In this document: positions 1-7,968 of the stretch, piece after piece
How positions within the stretch are numbered: the first letter of the stretch is position 1
Layout of the letters: each line of letters starts with the position of its first letter
DNA from: Allopontixanthobacter sp041741895
GTDB taxonomy: Bacteria; Pseudomonadota; Alphaproteobacteria; Sphingomonadales; Sphingomonadaceae
Direction: 5' to 3'
DNA: 40,748 nt
NCBI GenBank assembly: GCA_041741895.1
Contig: JBGSJO010000044.1
Span: 1 to 40,748, forward strand
The notes under the pieces: generated by a model
Databases searched by the model: none
What the model saw: the letters and a program-made list of their open reading frames with translations, nothing else
What the model was told of the DNA's origin: nothing
Translations under genes and position numbers: made by a program

Positions 1-2
1 GC

Positions 3-116
3 CGCCGGGAACGCATCAGCGCCGCCCCGGCCCCGGGAATCAGCGGAGAAGACGCCGCGCGCACCGTGCCCGCGATGGCGGAACCGGAGGCTTCTGCCGG
101 AACTGTAGGCAAGTAG
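3..116 (+). CDS. C-terminal end of an unidentified protein (5' part outside window)
   Basis: One frame is open from the window edge to a TAG at 114-116. It encodes about 37 residues rich in Ala, Glu, Pro and Arg, ending in ASAGTVGK. The stop codon directly abuts the stop of the convergent siderophore receptor at 117, a spacing that fits a real gene end. The composition suggests a disordered tail. Genes beside such receptors are sometimes PepSY or iron-reductase genes, but nothing visible here supports that, so no function is assigned. Confidence 0.45.
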   Translation, partial: RRERISAAPAPGISGEDAARTVPAMAEPEASAGTVGK

Positions 117-2222
117 TTACAGCTTCACCCGAACCCCGAGCCGCGCGCTGAGCGGGATACCGGGCTGGATGTTGTTGTCGCCATGCGCGCTGGGATAGTA
201 TTTCTCGTCCAGCAAGTTCTCGACGTTTAGCTGGACTGACAGCCGGTCGCTGACATCGAAGAAGGCTGCGGCGTCCACCCGCCAGTAGGATGGCAGCACC
301 ACATTGCCGCTGAAGGACGTGAATTGTTCGTCCTGATAGACGGCGCCGAGGCCGATACCGAAATTGTCGGTCAGCTGGACCCGGTTCCAGGCGGAAATCT
401 GGTGCTGCGGCAATTGCTGCAACCGTGTGCCGGCGGGGCCGGCCTCGGTCGTGGTCTGCAACTGGCCGTCGAGGTAGGTGTAGCCGAGGCTCGCCTGCCA
501 GTTCGGCAGGATGTTGCCCACCAGGCTGACCTCCACCCCCTCGGTCCGGCTTTCGCCCGCCAGAGTGACCAGTCCGGTGTTATCCGGATCGGGGGCCTTG
601 CTGTTGCTCCGGTCGAGCCGGAAGATTGCCGCAGTCAGGAACAGGTCCGGCCGCAGCAGCCATTTCGCGCCGATTTCGTAATTGGTGAATTTCTCCGGTT
701 CGAGCCCGGCATCACCCGGTTCGATCAGGAAGAACTGGTCGCCCGACTGGGGCAGGAAACTGGTCGCGTAGCTGGCATAAAAGGAGAGGACATCGCTCGG
801 CTTGACCACTACGCCGAGGCGCGGACTGACCTTCTCGTCTACGCGGGCGGTTAGGGTGCCGGCCAGATTGGTCGTCTCCAGATCGAACTGGTCCCAGCGG
901 AGCCCGGCGATCAATTCAAGATGCTCGCCGATCTTGATCTGGTCCTGCACATAGCCGGACAGGACACCGAGGCTGCTGTCGTTGGCGCGGTTGGGCGCAG
1001 CAAGTGAAAAGGTGGGTGTCGTCAGGATCGGGGCGAGGGGCACTGCGGCCCGGCTGGTGAAGCCGCCTGAACCGTTCGGAAACTGCACGTTGCGGCGCCC
1101 ATTGAGCGAATCCTGCCAGCTGGCTTCAACGCCTAGCAGGACGGTATGGGCGAGAGGACCTGTGGCGAATTCGCCAATCAGATTGCCCTGCGCGATGAAA
1201 TTTTCCCGTTCCTGCGCGTCCTCATATCCGGACAGCTGGACGGTGGTTCCGTCGGTTCCGTTGGGCAGAAGATTCGCGTAGAGCTTGTCGTAATTGGCGT
1301 ATTGTAGCGTGGCATTCGCCGACCAATTGTCGCTGAAACCATGATCGATCCGCGCGCGGGCAATATGGGTTTTGGCGGTCGCATAGTTGAAATCCGGATC
1401 GCCGAAGAAGGTGTCGTCGAAACCGCGCAGCGGCCCGCCATTTAAGGATGGCACACCGCGGTCCGTCACCCTTGCATCGTCATCATAGGAATAGGTTGCT
1501 GTCAGCCGTGTGTCCGGACCGACACTGGCCGAGATGGTAGGCGCAATGCCGATGAAGCGGCCTTCGTAAAAATCGCGGTTGCTGGCGAATTCCTCATAGG
1601 TCGCGTTCAGGCGAGCGGCGACAGTGTCGCCAAGGGGTTGGTTTACGTCTGCCGTCAGGGCAAAGGCCCCGAAGTTGTTCACCGATCCTTCGCCTTCGGT
1701 AAAGGTGTCGCCCGGCTGCGCGGTCTTGCTGACGCGGTTAACTACGCCGCCGCCGCCGCCGCGGCCAAAGATCAGCGCGTTGGCGCCCTTCAGCACCTCG
1801 ATCCGTTCGATATTATACAGCGAGCGGTAATATTGGGCATCGTCCCGCAACCCGTCGAGATAGAAATCGGCAGACGTTTCCTGGCCGCGGATAAAAATCT
1901 CGTCGCGGTGGCCTTCGCCGGTCTCCAGCGAAATGCCAGGGATATAACGCAGCGCATCACCCAATTGGCGGATTGCCTGATCCTGCAATTGATCATCGGT
2001 GATAACGGCGATGGTTTGCGGTACATTGATTAGCGGCGTAGGGGTCTTGGTGGCGGAGGAACCATCATCAGAGCCATATCCCTCTACAGCGCCTGTCACT
2101 ACGATTTCTGACGGAAGATAATCACGCACCGGCTGCGCGTCGGCCTCCGCCATGATGGGCGCTACCGGCAGAGCGAGCACGGCGCCAGTAAGCAGTATGG
2201 AGCGGCGAGTGAATGATGGCAT
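117..2222 (-). CDS. TonB-dependent siderophore receptor
   Basis: Outer-membrane gated channel of the FhuE/FcuA-type siderophore receptor family, driven by TonB-ExbBD; the ligand cannot be read from sequence. The chosen start (ATG 2220-2222, AGGGG upstream) gives about 701 residues beginning MPSFTRRSILLTGAVLALP, a signal peptide ending near the Ala-rich stretch before DAQP. A longer in-frame start at 2297 would put 25 Cys-rich residues in front of the signal and is unlikely. A TonB-box-like EIVVTG follows the signal. The plug domain carries the NVPQTIAVIT, IFIRGQE, FYLDGLRDD and EVLKGANALIFGRGGGGG motifs, and a 22-strand barrel follows. The C-terminus is VRVKL rather than the usual terminal Phe. 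The leader holds Fur-like palindromes, so iron repression is expected (inference). Confidence 0.93.
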   Translation of the reverse strand: MPSFTRRSILLTGAVLALPVAPIMAEADAQPVRDYLPSEIVVTGAVEGYGSDDGSSATKTPTPLINVPQTIAVITDDQLQDQAIRQLGDALRYIPGISLETGEGHRDEIFIRGQETSADFYLDGLRDDAQYYRSLYNIERIEVLKGANALIFGRGGGGGVVNRVSKTAQPGDTFTEGEGSVNNFGAFALTADVNQPLGDTVAARLNATYEEFASNRDFYEGRFIGIAPTISASVGPDTRLTATYSYDDDARVTDRGVPSLNGGPLRGFDDTFFGDPDFNYATAKTHIARARIDHGFSDNWSANATLQYANYDKLYANLLPNGTDGTTVQLSGYEDAQERENFIAQGNLIGEFATGPLAHTVLLGVEASWQDSLNGRRNVQFPNGSGGFTSRAAVPLAPILTTPTFSLAAPNRANDSSLGVLSGYVQDQIKIGEHLELIAGLRWDQFDLETTNLAGTLTARVDEKVSPRLGVVVKPSDVLSFYASYATSFLPQSGDQFFLIEPGDAGLEPEKFTNYEIGAKWLLRPDLFLTAAIFRLDRSNSKAPDPDNTGLVTLAGESRTEGVEVSLVGNILPNWQASLGYTYLDGQLQTTTEAGPAGTRLQQLPQHQISAWNRVQLTDNFGIGLGAVYQDEQFTSFSGNVVLPSYWRVDAAAFFDVSDRLSVQLNVENLLDEKYYPSAHGDNNIQPGIPLSARLGVRVKL

Positions 2223-2234
2223 GATGGCCCCTAT

Positions 2235-2276
2235 TGCGAATGATTCTCGATATAGGTGGCCTGCTAATGAGAATAG
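2235..2276 (-). promoter_or_regulatory. Two Fur-box-like palindromes upstream of the siderophore receptor
   Basis: On the minus strand 13-27 nt upstream of the receptor ATG lies CGAGAATCATTCGCA (2235-2249). It matches the 7-1-7 Fur consensus TGATAATnATTATCA at about 11 of 14 positions. A second, weaker site (2262-2276, about 9 of 14) lies 12 nt further out. Tandem sites over the promoter or leader of a siderophore receptor fit repression by an iron regulator. Alphaproteobacteria may use Fur, Irr or RirA; the sequence alone does not decide between them. Confidence 0.55.
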
Positions 2277-2360
2277 TTTGCAATTGCAACCGCTCAATTG
2301 GCTTGGCGGGAAAATATCTGTTGGCTAGGGTAAGCCAGCATCACCATTGGAAGGACCGGC

Positions 2361-2705
2361 ATGAAAGCGACCATCTGGCACAACCCCAATTGCGGCACAT
2401 CCCGGAACACCCTTGCAATCCTGGAAGAGCGGGACGGGATCGAATTGACCGTGGTCCGCTACCTCGAAAATCCGCCGGGCCGCGACAAGCTAGGGCAATT
2501 GTACCGCGATGCCGGAATGGCCCCGCGGGAAGGGCTGCGGCTGATGGGCACCGATGCCGAGGAACGGGGGCTGGCCAGCGCCGATGACGACACTGTGCTC
2601 GATGCAATGATGGCCGATCCAATCCTGATCAACCGGCCGCTGGTGGAAACGGAAAAAGGTGTTCGGCTGTGCCGGCCCAAAGAGCGGGTCGAGGAAATCC
2701 TCTGA
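2361..2705 (+). CDS. arsC: ArsC-family arsenate reductase (glutaredoxin-dependent)
   Basis: A 114-residue thioredoxin-fold protein of the R773 ArsC family, which reduces arsenate to arsenite with glutathione and glutaredoxin. The nucleophile is Cys11 in HNPNCGTSRNT. Arg60, Arg92 (ILINRPLV) and Arg105 (RLCRPKE) line up with the oxyanion-binding arginines of R773 ArsC. The start ATG follows an AGGA ribosome site. No arsR, acr3 or arsB lies beside it, so it is an orphan reductase. Some orphan ArsC/Spx-type proteins have other redox roles, but the intact arginine set favours true arsenate reductase activity. Confidence 0.88.
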   Translation: MKATIWHNPNCGTSRNTLAILEERDGIELTVVRYLENPPGRDKLGQLYRDAGMAPREGLRLMGTDAEERGLASADDDTVLDAMMADPILINRPLVETEKGVRLCRPKERVEEIL

Positions 2706-2712
2706 TCCGGTT

Positions 2713-4077
2713 CTACCTGTCGGTTGTCAGCACCTCGTCTGCGGACAGCGATTTCCAGCCGATTGCCAGAACGGCAAAGCACAGCCCGATAATGACTGCG
2801 AAGGCCAGCCAGCCGGAATGGCCATACAGCCACACCCCGATCGCCGGGGCCACGATATAGGCCGCGCCGGTGGCGGAAGCGACGACGCCCGACGCCTCGC
2901 CCTGTTCATTGCGCGACACGGCCAGCGACGCGCCCGCGTTGAATCCCGGCCGGAACAGGCCGAAGCCCAGCGATGCGACCGAATAGCCCAATGCAATCCC
3001 GTGCAATTCCTGCGCCGTACCGAACATCAATGTACCGACCGCGGCCAGGGCGCAGCCCCATAGGATCGCGGCCCTCGGCCCCAGGTTTAGGCGCGGTATC
3101 AGGCCCCATTGCGCCAGCAGGGTAGCAATCGCTCCGCACATCAGCACGATGGCGATGGACCCGGTCGCGGCTTCGGGCGTGCTGCGCAGGCCGAGTCGGT
3201 CGAGCACCAGAAAGCCTGCAATGCCCAGCACCATCGCCTGTGCATGGCCGCCCAGCAGCCCTGAAATCACCCATGGGCGCAGGCGCGGCTCCCACCAGCC
3301 AAGTTTATCTGCCGGGCCCTGGACAGACGCCTCGTCCTCTTCCTGGTCATCGGCTTTGGGTTCCCGGCTGGACCCGCCCGATCCGTAGGGCGCATCATAC
3401 GCCGCCCCGCGCGCGGCGAATTGGGGAATGTCATCGGGCAGGAATATTCTCAGGGCGACCAGCGTAACCACACCCAGCAGGGTAAAAGCAGCGAACGGAC
3501 CGACAAGCCCAAGCCCTGGCATGACCATCAACGGCGCCAGCGCAGGCCCGATAACCGTGCCCAGGCCAAAGCTCGACGCGATCAGCGACAGCGCCTGCGT
3601 CCGCTGCGACCGGGCGGTGCGCGATGCGACATAGGCCTGAACCGCTGGCGGCGCAGCGGAGCCATATCCGCCATACAGGCTGCGCGCGGCGGCAAACAGC
3701 AACAGCGTCCACAGGGCAGGCAGCCAGCCATTGAGGCCAAACCATAGCGCCAGCCCGCAAAGACCCATCGACGCACTGAAACCGATGAGCCCCAGTGCCA
3801 TCATCGCCTTGCGCCCGCGCCGATCGGACTTTCGCGCCCAGATCGGCGCGCAGATCACCCACAACAGCGCCGACCAGCTATACGCCAGGCTGATCCACAC
3901 GTCGGCCACGCCCAGCGACGTCCCGATCGCGGGCATCACCGATTGCATGGCGGTATTGCCCGCCGCAGTGGTCAGCATCACCGCGAACAGCAATGCCATG
4001 CGGTTGCGCGAAATCGGACGCACGGGAGGGGGCGGGACAAGCAGTAATTCGGGCGGGTTTGTATCGGCCATTACCAT
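2713..4077 (-). CDS. MFS transporter, 12 TM (TetA-like drug exporter family)
   Basis: Inner-membrane major facilitator of 454 residues with about twelve hydrophobic segments in two halves. The MFS motif A appears as APIWARKSDRRGRK after the second helix. Family knowledge suggests proton-coupled export of small molecules; the substrate is unknown. A charged central loop (around residues 220-270, rich in Asp, Glu and Lys) joins the two six-helix halves. Its stop lies 7 nt from the stop of the convergent arsC gene. Start uncertain: ATG at 4077 or 4071, neither with a clear ribosome site. A link to arsenic is not implied. Confidence 0.85.
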   Translation of the reverse strand: MVMADTNPPELLLVPPPPVRPISRNRMALLFAVMLTTAAGNTAMQSVMPAIGTSLGVADVWISLAYSWSALLWVICAPIWARKSDRRGRKAMMALGLIGFSASMGLCGLALWFGLNGWLPALWTLLLFAAARSLYGGYGSAAPPAVQAYVASRTARSQRTQALSLIASSFGLGTVIGPALAPLMVMPGLGLVGPFAAFTLLGVVTLVALRIFLPDDIPQFAARGAAYDAPYGSGGSSREPKADDQEEDEASVQGPADKLGWWEPRLRPWVISGLLGGHAQAMVLGIAGFLVLDRLGLRSTPEAATGSIAIVLMCGAIATLLAQWGLIPRLNLGPRAAILWGCALAAVGTLMFGTAQELHGIALGYSVASLGFGLFRPGFNAGASLAVSRNEQGEASGVVASATGAAYIVAPAIGVWLYGHSGWLAFAVIIGLCFAVLAIGWKSLSADEVLTTDR

Positions 4078-4188
4078 TCAGGCGCTAGGCTTGCCCGCAT
4101 TGGCTTGCAAGCGGCGGGTTGCATTTAGGATGGGTATTTGGCAACGCACGCGAACCCTGCGGTTCACATTCCGCGACGACTTATCGGG

Positions 4189-4833
4189 ATGCATTTTTTG
4201 AACAGATCCAACCAGCTTGCAGCCTCTATGCGCGGCAGCCAGGAAAATCGCTTTGGCCGCCTACTGGGCCAATGGGCGGTATTTTTCCGCGGTTTCCTTG
4301 AACATCCCAAAATGGTCGGGTCGATCATCCCGTCATCGCGTTTCACCATCGCCAAGATGCTCGAGCCGGTCAAATGGGACGAATGCAAATTGTTCGTCGA
4401 ATATGGCCCCGGTGTCGGCACGTTCTGCGGACCAGTGCTGGAGCGGCTGCGGCAGGATGGGGCGCTGCTGGTGATTGATACCAATCCGCTGTTCATCGAT
4501 TATCTCAACCGTACAATTGCCGACAACCGCTTTACAGCAGTGTTGGGATCGGCCGAAAATGTGGAACGGATTGTCCGCGAACACGGACATGACCATGCCG
4601 ACTACATTCTGTCGGGATTGCCGTTTTCAACCTTGCCCGCCGGCGTCGGCCCCGCGATTGCCAAAGCGACACATGAAATATTGCGTCCCGGCGGCGCATT
4701 TCTGGTTTACCAATTTTCCGCCGCTGCCCGCGATTTCATGGCGGTGCATTTCGCGCGGATCGAACAGGGCTTCGAATTGTTCAATATCCTTCCATGCCAA
4801 TTGTTCTGGGGCTGGAAAGACGAGGCGGCCTGA
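4189..4833 (+). CDS. PmtA-like phospholipid N-methyltransferase (class I SAM-dependent)
   Basis: A 214-residue SAM-dependent methyltransferase resembling the Sinorhizobium-type PmtA family (phosphatidylethanolamine to phosphatidylcholine). Signs of the family: an N-terminal amphipathic region FFRGFLEHPKMVGSIIPSSR, SAM motif I as FVEYGPGVGTF, an acidic residue ending the next strand (LLVIDTNP), the signature DYILSGLPFSTLP and the post-motif EILRPGGAFLVYQFS. The start is ATG 4189; a longer TTG start at 4138 adds 17 unlikely residues. Divergent from the MFS gene. An rRNA-adenine-dimethylase-like methyltransferase is the alternative, but the GLPF signature favours a phospholipid substrate. Confidence 0.75.
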   Translation: MHFLNRSNQLAASMRGSQENRFGRLLGQWAVFFRGFLEHPKMVGSIIPSSRFTIAKMLEPVKWDECKLFVEYGPGVGTFCGPVLERLRQDGALLVIDTNPLFIDYLNRTIADNRFTAVLGSAENVERIVREHGHDHADYILSGLPFSTLPAGVGPAIAKATHEILRPGGAFLVYQFSAAARDFMAVHFARIEQGFELFNILPCQLFWGWKDEAA

Positions 4834-4851
4834 TCCGGTTCGATGTTAGCT

Positions 4852-4881
4852 GGCCGGGGCAGTGATGAAGCAGCCCCGGCC
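4852..4881. terminator. GC-rich hairpin between convergent genes
   Basis: Perfect 9-bp stem GGCCGGGGC / GCCCCGGCC with a 12-nt loop, placed between the stop codons of the methyltransferase and the convergent membrane-protein gene. There is no U-run on either side, so it is at best a bidirectional or Rho-assisted terminator. Confidence 0.55.
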
Positions 4882-4890
4882 CACCCCGAA

Positions 4891-5706
4891 TTATTCGAAG
4901 GTTTCGCTGACTGACTTGGCCGATGGCCCGGTCAGTTGGCGATAGGTCGCACTCAGCACTGCAACGATCACGATCGCCCAGACTGCGCCGATCAGGCCAT
5001 TCAGGGCGCCGCCGATCATCGCGGCAACCGAACCGGTTCCCAGCATCGCCACGAACAATCCGGTGACCAGTCCGAAGACTGCCGCCACCACGATGATTGC
5101 CAGGCCCAACAGGAAGTAGAATAGCAGCAGGCGCAGGCTGTTGCCTTTTGTCGCATTCCACGAAACCTTCAGCGCGTTGACCGGATTGAGGATACCGTCG
5201 ATCACCATGGCCGGGGCCAGCAGCGAAAATTTGATCATCACATAAACCAGCGCGATCGCGGCTATGATGCCGAGCAACACGCCAACAGCCGGCCCGCCCG
5301 CCGTGGCAGCCAGGCCGACGGGAACGCCCAGCACGATTGCAAGAACGACGACCAGCAGGATCTGTGCAGCGAGATACGGAAGGAGTGTTTTCACGCCAGT
5401 TGAGATCGCATCGCCAACGGTTGGCCGATTATCTGCAAACAATGCAAACAGTGACAGTGAACCGATGGCATTGATGATGCCGACCAGGAAGAACCACACG
5501 CCATTTTCCGCATAAAATGCCATCATTGTGCTCATTGGATCGTCAGGGTTTACGGCGGTTGGCCCCGCTGCCATGCCCGGTGCGACCACGGCCAGCACGA
5601 TTGCGGGCAGAAAAACGAAAATCCCCGCGATAATTGCCACCAATTCACGATTTGCGGAAATCATGCTGGTCGCCTCGTTCCAGGCATTACCCATATCCAG
5701 TTTCAT
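4891..5706 (-). CDS. Integral membrane protein resembling the GdpP/UgpQ-type membrane-domain family
   Basis: A 271-residue polytopic membrane protein of unknown function, with about six hydrophobic segments (for example AIIAGIFVFLPAIVLAVVA near the N-terminus) and few charged residues. The style resembles sphingomonad proteins annotated with a glycerophosphodiester phosphodiesterase membrane domain, but no catalytic phosphodiesterase motif is present. The start is the ATG at 5704-5706, because GGGGAG lies 9 nt upstream. An in-frame ATG at 5724 would place that ribosome site inside the gene. It ends with an acidic tail and lies opposite the methyltransferase gene. Confidence 0.7.
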   Translation of the reverse strand: MKLDMGNAWNEATSMISANRELVAIIAGIFVFLPAIVLAVVAPGMAAGPTAVNPDDPMSTMMAFYAENGVWFFLVGIINAIGSLSLFALFADNRPTVGDAISTGVKTLLPYLAAQILLVVVLAIVLGVPVGLAATAGGPAVGVLLGIIAAIALVYVMIKFSLLAPAMVIDGILNPVNALKVSWNATKGNSLRLLLFYFLLGLAIIVVAAVFGLVTGLFVAMLGTGSVAAMIGGALNGLIGAVWAIVIVAVLSATYRQLTGPSAKSVSETFE

Positions 5707-5785
5707 CTTGACGCACTCCCCCAATTAAATCCCGATTCAACAGAAGGCACTTGATAAGCCGGACAGGGCTTGCCACGCAAATTAA

Positions 5786-6493
5786 ATGGAAAAAAACCTT
5801 TCCCCAGACACTTCGGTGAACGCCACTTCGGTGAACGCCACTTCGGCGGATTCGCCCGCCGGGATCGAATATCGCTGCGAGACTAGCCTGATTTCCTATC
5901 GTGAGGCTTTGGCCGCGATGGATATTCGCAATCGCGCCATTGCCAGCGGCGATGCGAATGAACTGGTCTGGTTGCTGGAACACCCACCCGTCTATACCGC
6001 TGGGACCAGTGCCGCAGCGGACGAATTACTGGACCCGCGTTTCGAAGTGGTCGAGGCGGGGCGCGGCGGACGATATACCTATCACGGCCCGGGGCAACGG
6101 ATCGGCTATGTCCTGCTTGACCTGACCAGGCGCGGCCGGGATGTCCGGCAATTCGTCCATGCACTGGAAGGCTGGGTGATCGATACGCTGGGCGATATCG
6201 GGGTGGAAAGCTGGCGTGCGGAAGGCCGGATCGGCATCTGGACCCGCGATGTTGATGGCGGCGAAGCAAAGATTGGCGCAATCGGTGTGCGCGTGCGCCG
6301 CTGGGTCACCATGCATGGTTTTTCCGTCAATCTTGATCCGGACCTGTCCCATTTCACCGGCATTGTTCCCTGCGGGATCGCCGAATACGGGGTTACAAGT
6401 CTCGCAAAATTGGGCATCCAGCTTGCGCCGCAGGCTTGGGATGAGGCATTGCTGGGCCGCGCAGGTGACTTCCTTGCCGCGCTGGAAGCATGA
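5786..6493 (+). CDS. lipB: Lipoyl(octanoyl) transferase LipB
   Basis: Transfers octanoyl groups from octanoyl-ACP to lipoyl domains of 2-oxoacid dehydrogenases and GcvH, in the cytoplasm. It has 235 residues. Diagnostic motifs are GRGGRYTYHGPGQ (92-104), the catalytic Lys162 in EAKIGAIGVRV and catalytic Cys196 in GIVPCGI. The first ~25 residues come before the conserved domain and are built from a repeated ATSVN unit encoded by a 15-bp tandem repeat, so an extended N-terminus or a later true start is possible; the ribosome site at ATG 5786 is weak. The following lipoprotein gene starts 15 nt downstream and is probably co-transcribed. Confidence 0.93.
   Translation: MEKNLSPDTSVNATSVNATSADSPAGIEYRCETSLISYREALAAMDIRNRAIASGDANELVWLLEHPPVYTAGTSAAADELLDPRFEVVEAGRGGRYTYHGPGQRIGYVLLDLTRRGRDVRQFVHALEGWVIDTLGDIGVESWRAEGRIGIWTRDVDGGEAKIGAIGVRVRRWVTMHGFSVNLDPDLSHFTGIVPCGIAEYGVTSLAKLGIQLAPQAWDEALLGRAGDFLAALEA
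5809..5847 (+). repeat. 15-bp tandem repeat in the 5' end of lipB
   Basis: CACTTCGGTGAACGC occurs at 5809-5823 and again at 5824-5838, followed by a partial third copy to about 5847. Each unit is five codons, so copy-number changes keep the reading frame and only alter the length of the LipB N-terminus. Confidence 0.9.
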
Positions 6494-6507
6494 TGCGGAG
6501 AATTTGA

Positions 6508-6795
6508 GTGAAGCGAATTGGTGTAATCCTGCCTTCGGTACTCGCGCTGGCCGCGTGCGGCGGCGATCCTGGGCCCTCTGCCGATGGCGGATCGGCATCT
6601 GGCGAAGTGCTGGAAGGATCGATCAGCGACGCCATGCTGCCGCTCGACACGTTGCAATCACAATCCCCGCCGCTGGGAAAACCGCCGTCCGATGCCGCCA
6701 GCAGCGAAACGCCCGCCGCTGATGAACCGGCAGAAGCCGCCGATGAACTAGAACCTGCCCCCGAGGCGGAAGTGCCCGCCCCGGAAGAAGAATAG
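6508..6795 (+). CDS. Small predicted lipoprotein, Ala/Glu/Pro-rich
   Basis: A 95-residue protein starting with GTG 6508 after a GGAG ribosome site. A short lipoprotein signal MKRIGVILPSVLALAAC places the lipidated Cys at residue 17. The rest is a low-complexity acidic chain rich in Pro, Ala, Asp and Glu (for example EAADELEPAPEAEVPAPE), likely disordered in the periplasm. No domain is recognised. It follows lipB by 15 nt and is probably in the same transcript; nothing indicates a functional link to lipoylation. Confidence 0.7.
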   Translation: MKRIGVILPSVLALAACGGDPGPSADGGSASGEVLEGSISDAMLPLDTLQSQSPPLGKPPSDAASSETPAADEPAEAADELEPAPEAEVPAPEEE

Positions 6796-6804
6796 CTTAA
6801 ATGC

Positions 6805-7914
6805 TTATTCGGCGGCTTCTTTTTCGCCGGCCATTACCGGATAATCTATATATCCGGCAGGGCCGGGGAAGTACCAGCTCTGCGGAACATTCACGTTCGG
6901 CGCGAATATGGCGCCGGCGCGGATCCGATCCGGCAAATCGGGATTGGATATGAACGGACGCCCGAATGCAATCGCATCGCATTTGCCCGTTTCCATATCG
7001 GCTGCAGCGCTGGCCGCATCGTAATCGCTATTCAGCACCAGCGGGCCGGTATAGATTTTACGGATCATCGGGCTTTGCTTAGGTACTTCGGTCGATCCAA
7101 ACGTGCCTTCCGGGCCCGGTTCGCGCAATTCGAGGAAGGCAAGACCGAGATCTTCGGCCACCTGCGCCGCCGCGCCGAATATCGCTTCGGGGTGGCTATC
7201 GTCGCACCCCTGCGTATCGCCATTGGGTGACAGCCGAAGACCGACCCGGTCGGCGCCCCATACGGAAATCAGCGCTTCCAGCACTTCACGCAGGAAACGG
7301 ACCCGGTTTTCCGGTGCGCCGCCATATTCATCGGTCCGCAAATTGGTGGTTTCGCGCAGGAACTGGTCCACCAGATAGCCATTCGCGCCGTGAAGCTGCA
7401 CCCCGTCGAAACCGGCTTTCTGGGCGTTCTGCGCTGCGTGGCGGTAATCCTCGATCACCCGGGCAACATCCTCAACGGTCAGGGCGCGGGCTTCGACGTA
7501 ATCTTTCTTGCCGTCCGGCGTATGGGCCTGTCCCGGCGCGGTTGTGGCTGAGGCGGATACCGGCGGCTCGCCGCCCAGAAACACCGGATGCACAATCCGG
7601 CCCATATGCCACAATTGCAGCACGATCTTGCCGCCTGCGTCATGCACGGCTTTGGTTGTCAGCTTCCAGCCTTCAACCTGTTCATCGCTCCAGATACCCG
7701 GCGCGGATGGCCAGCCGAGCCCTTCGACGCTGATGCCGGTCGCTTCGCTGATGATCAGGCCCGCACCCGCGCGCTGGCGGTAATAGGTCGCCATCATCTC
7801 GTTCGGGACAAAGCCCGGCACATCGGCACGGCCGCGGGTCAGCGGCGCCATGAAAATGCGGTTTTTGGCCTCGATTGCGCCAAGTTTGATCGGAGTGAAA
7901 AGTGCGTCGTGCAA
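6805..7914 (-). CDS. Alkene reductase, Old Yellow Enzyme family (NemA-like)
   Basis: A 369-residue FMN-dependent NAD(P)H ene-reductase that reduces activated C=C bonds of enones, maleimides or nitro compounds. Visible features are the N-terminal LFTPIKLGAIEAKNRIFMAP, QLWHMGRIVHP, the substrate-anion pair in QLHGANGYLVDQFL (His and Asn, followed by the proton-donor Tyr), TDEYGGAPENR, VGLRLSPNG for phosphate and flavin contact, and the late IAFGRPFISNPDLP. All belong to the classical PETNR/NemA branch. The physiological substrate is unknown. Divergent from the DMT permease, with 54 bp between the starts. Confidence 0.92.
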   Translation of the reverse strand: MHDALFTPIKLGAIEAKNRIFMAPLTRGRADVPGFVPNEMMATYYRQRAGAGLIISEATGISVEGLGWPSAPGIWSDEQVEGWKLTTKAVHDAGGKIVLQLWHMGRIVHPVFLGGEPPVSASATTAPGQAHTPDGKKDYVEARALTVEDVARVIEDYRHAAQNAQKAGFDGVQLHGANGYLVDQFLRETTNLRTDEYGGAPENRVRFLREVLEALISVWGADRVGLRLSPNGDTQGCDDSHPEAIFGAAAQVAEDLGLAFLELREPGPEGTFGSTEVPKQSPMIRKIYTGPLVLNSDYDAASAAADMETGKCDAIAFGRPFISNPDLPDRIRAGAIFAPNVNVPQSWYFPGPAGYIDYPVMAGEKEAAE

Positions 7915-7968
7915 GGTGCGGTCCTTTTTTGCTGTTCTGATTGTCAGACTGGCAGCTAAGGCGCTGGA

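Noticed and set aside
1747..1766. GCC-type triplet run in the receptor gene as a possible phase-variable repeat
   Set aside because: It encodes the plug-domain FGRGGGGG stretch common in this receptor family; changes would be in-frame and there is no sign of instability.
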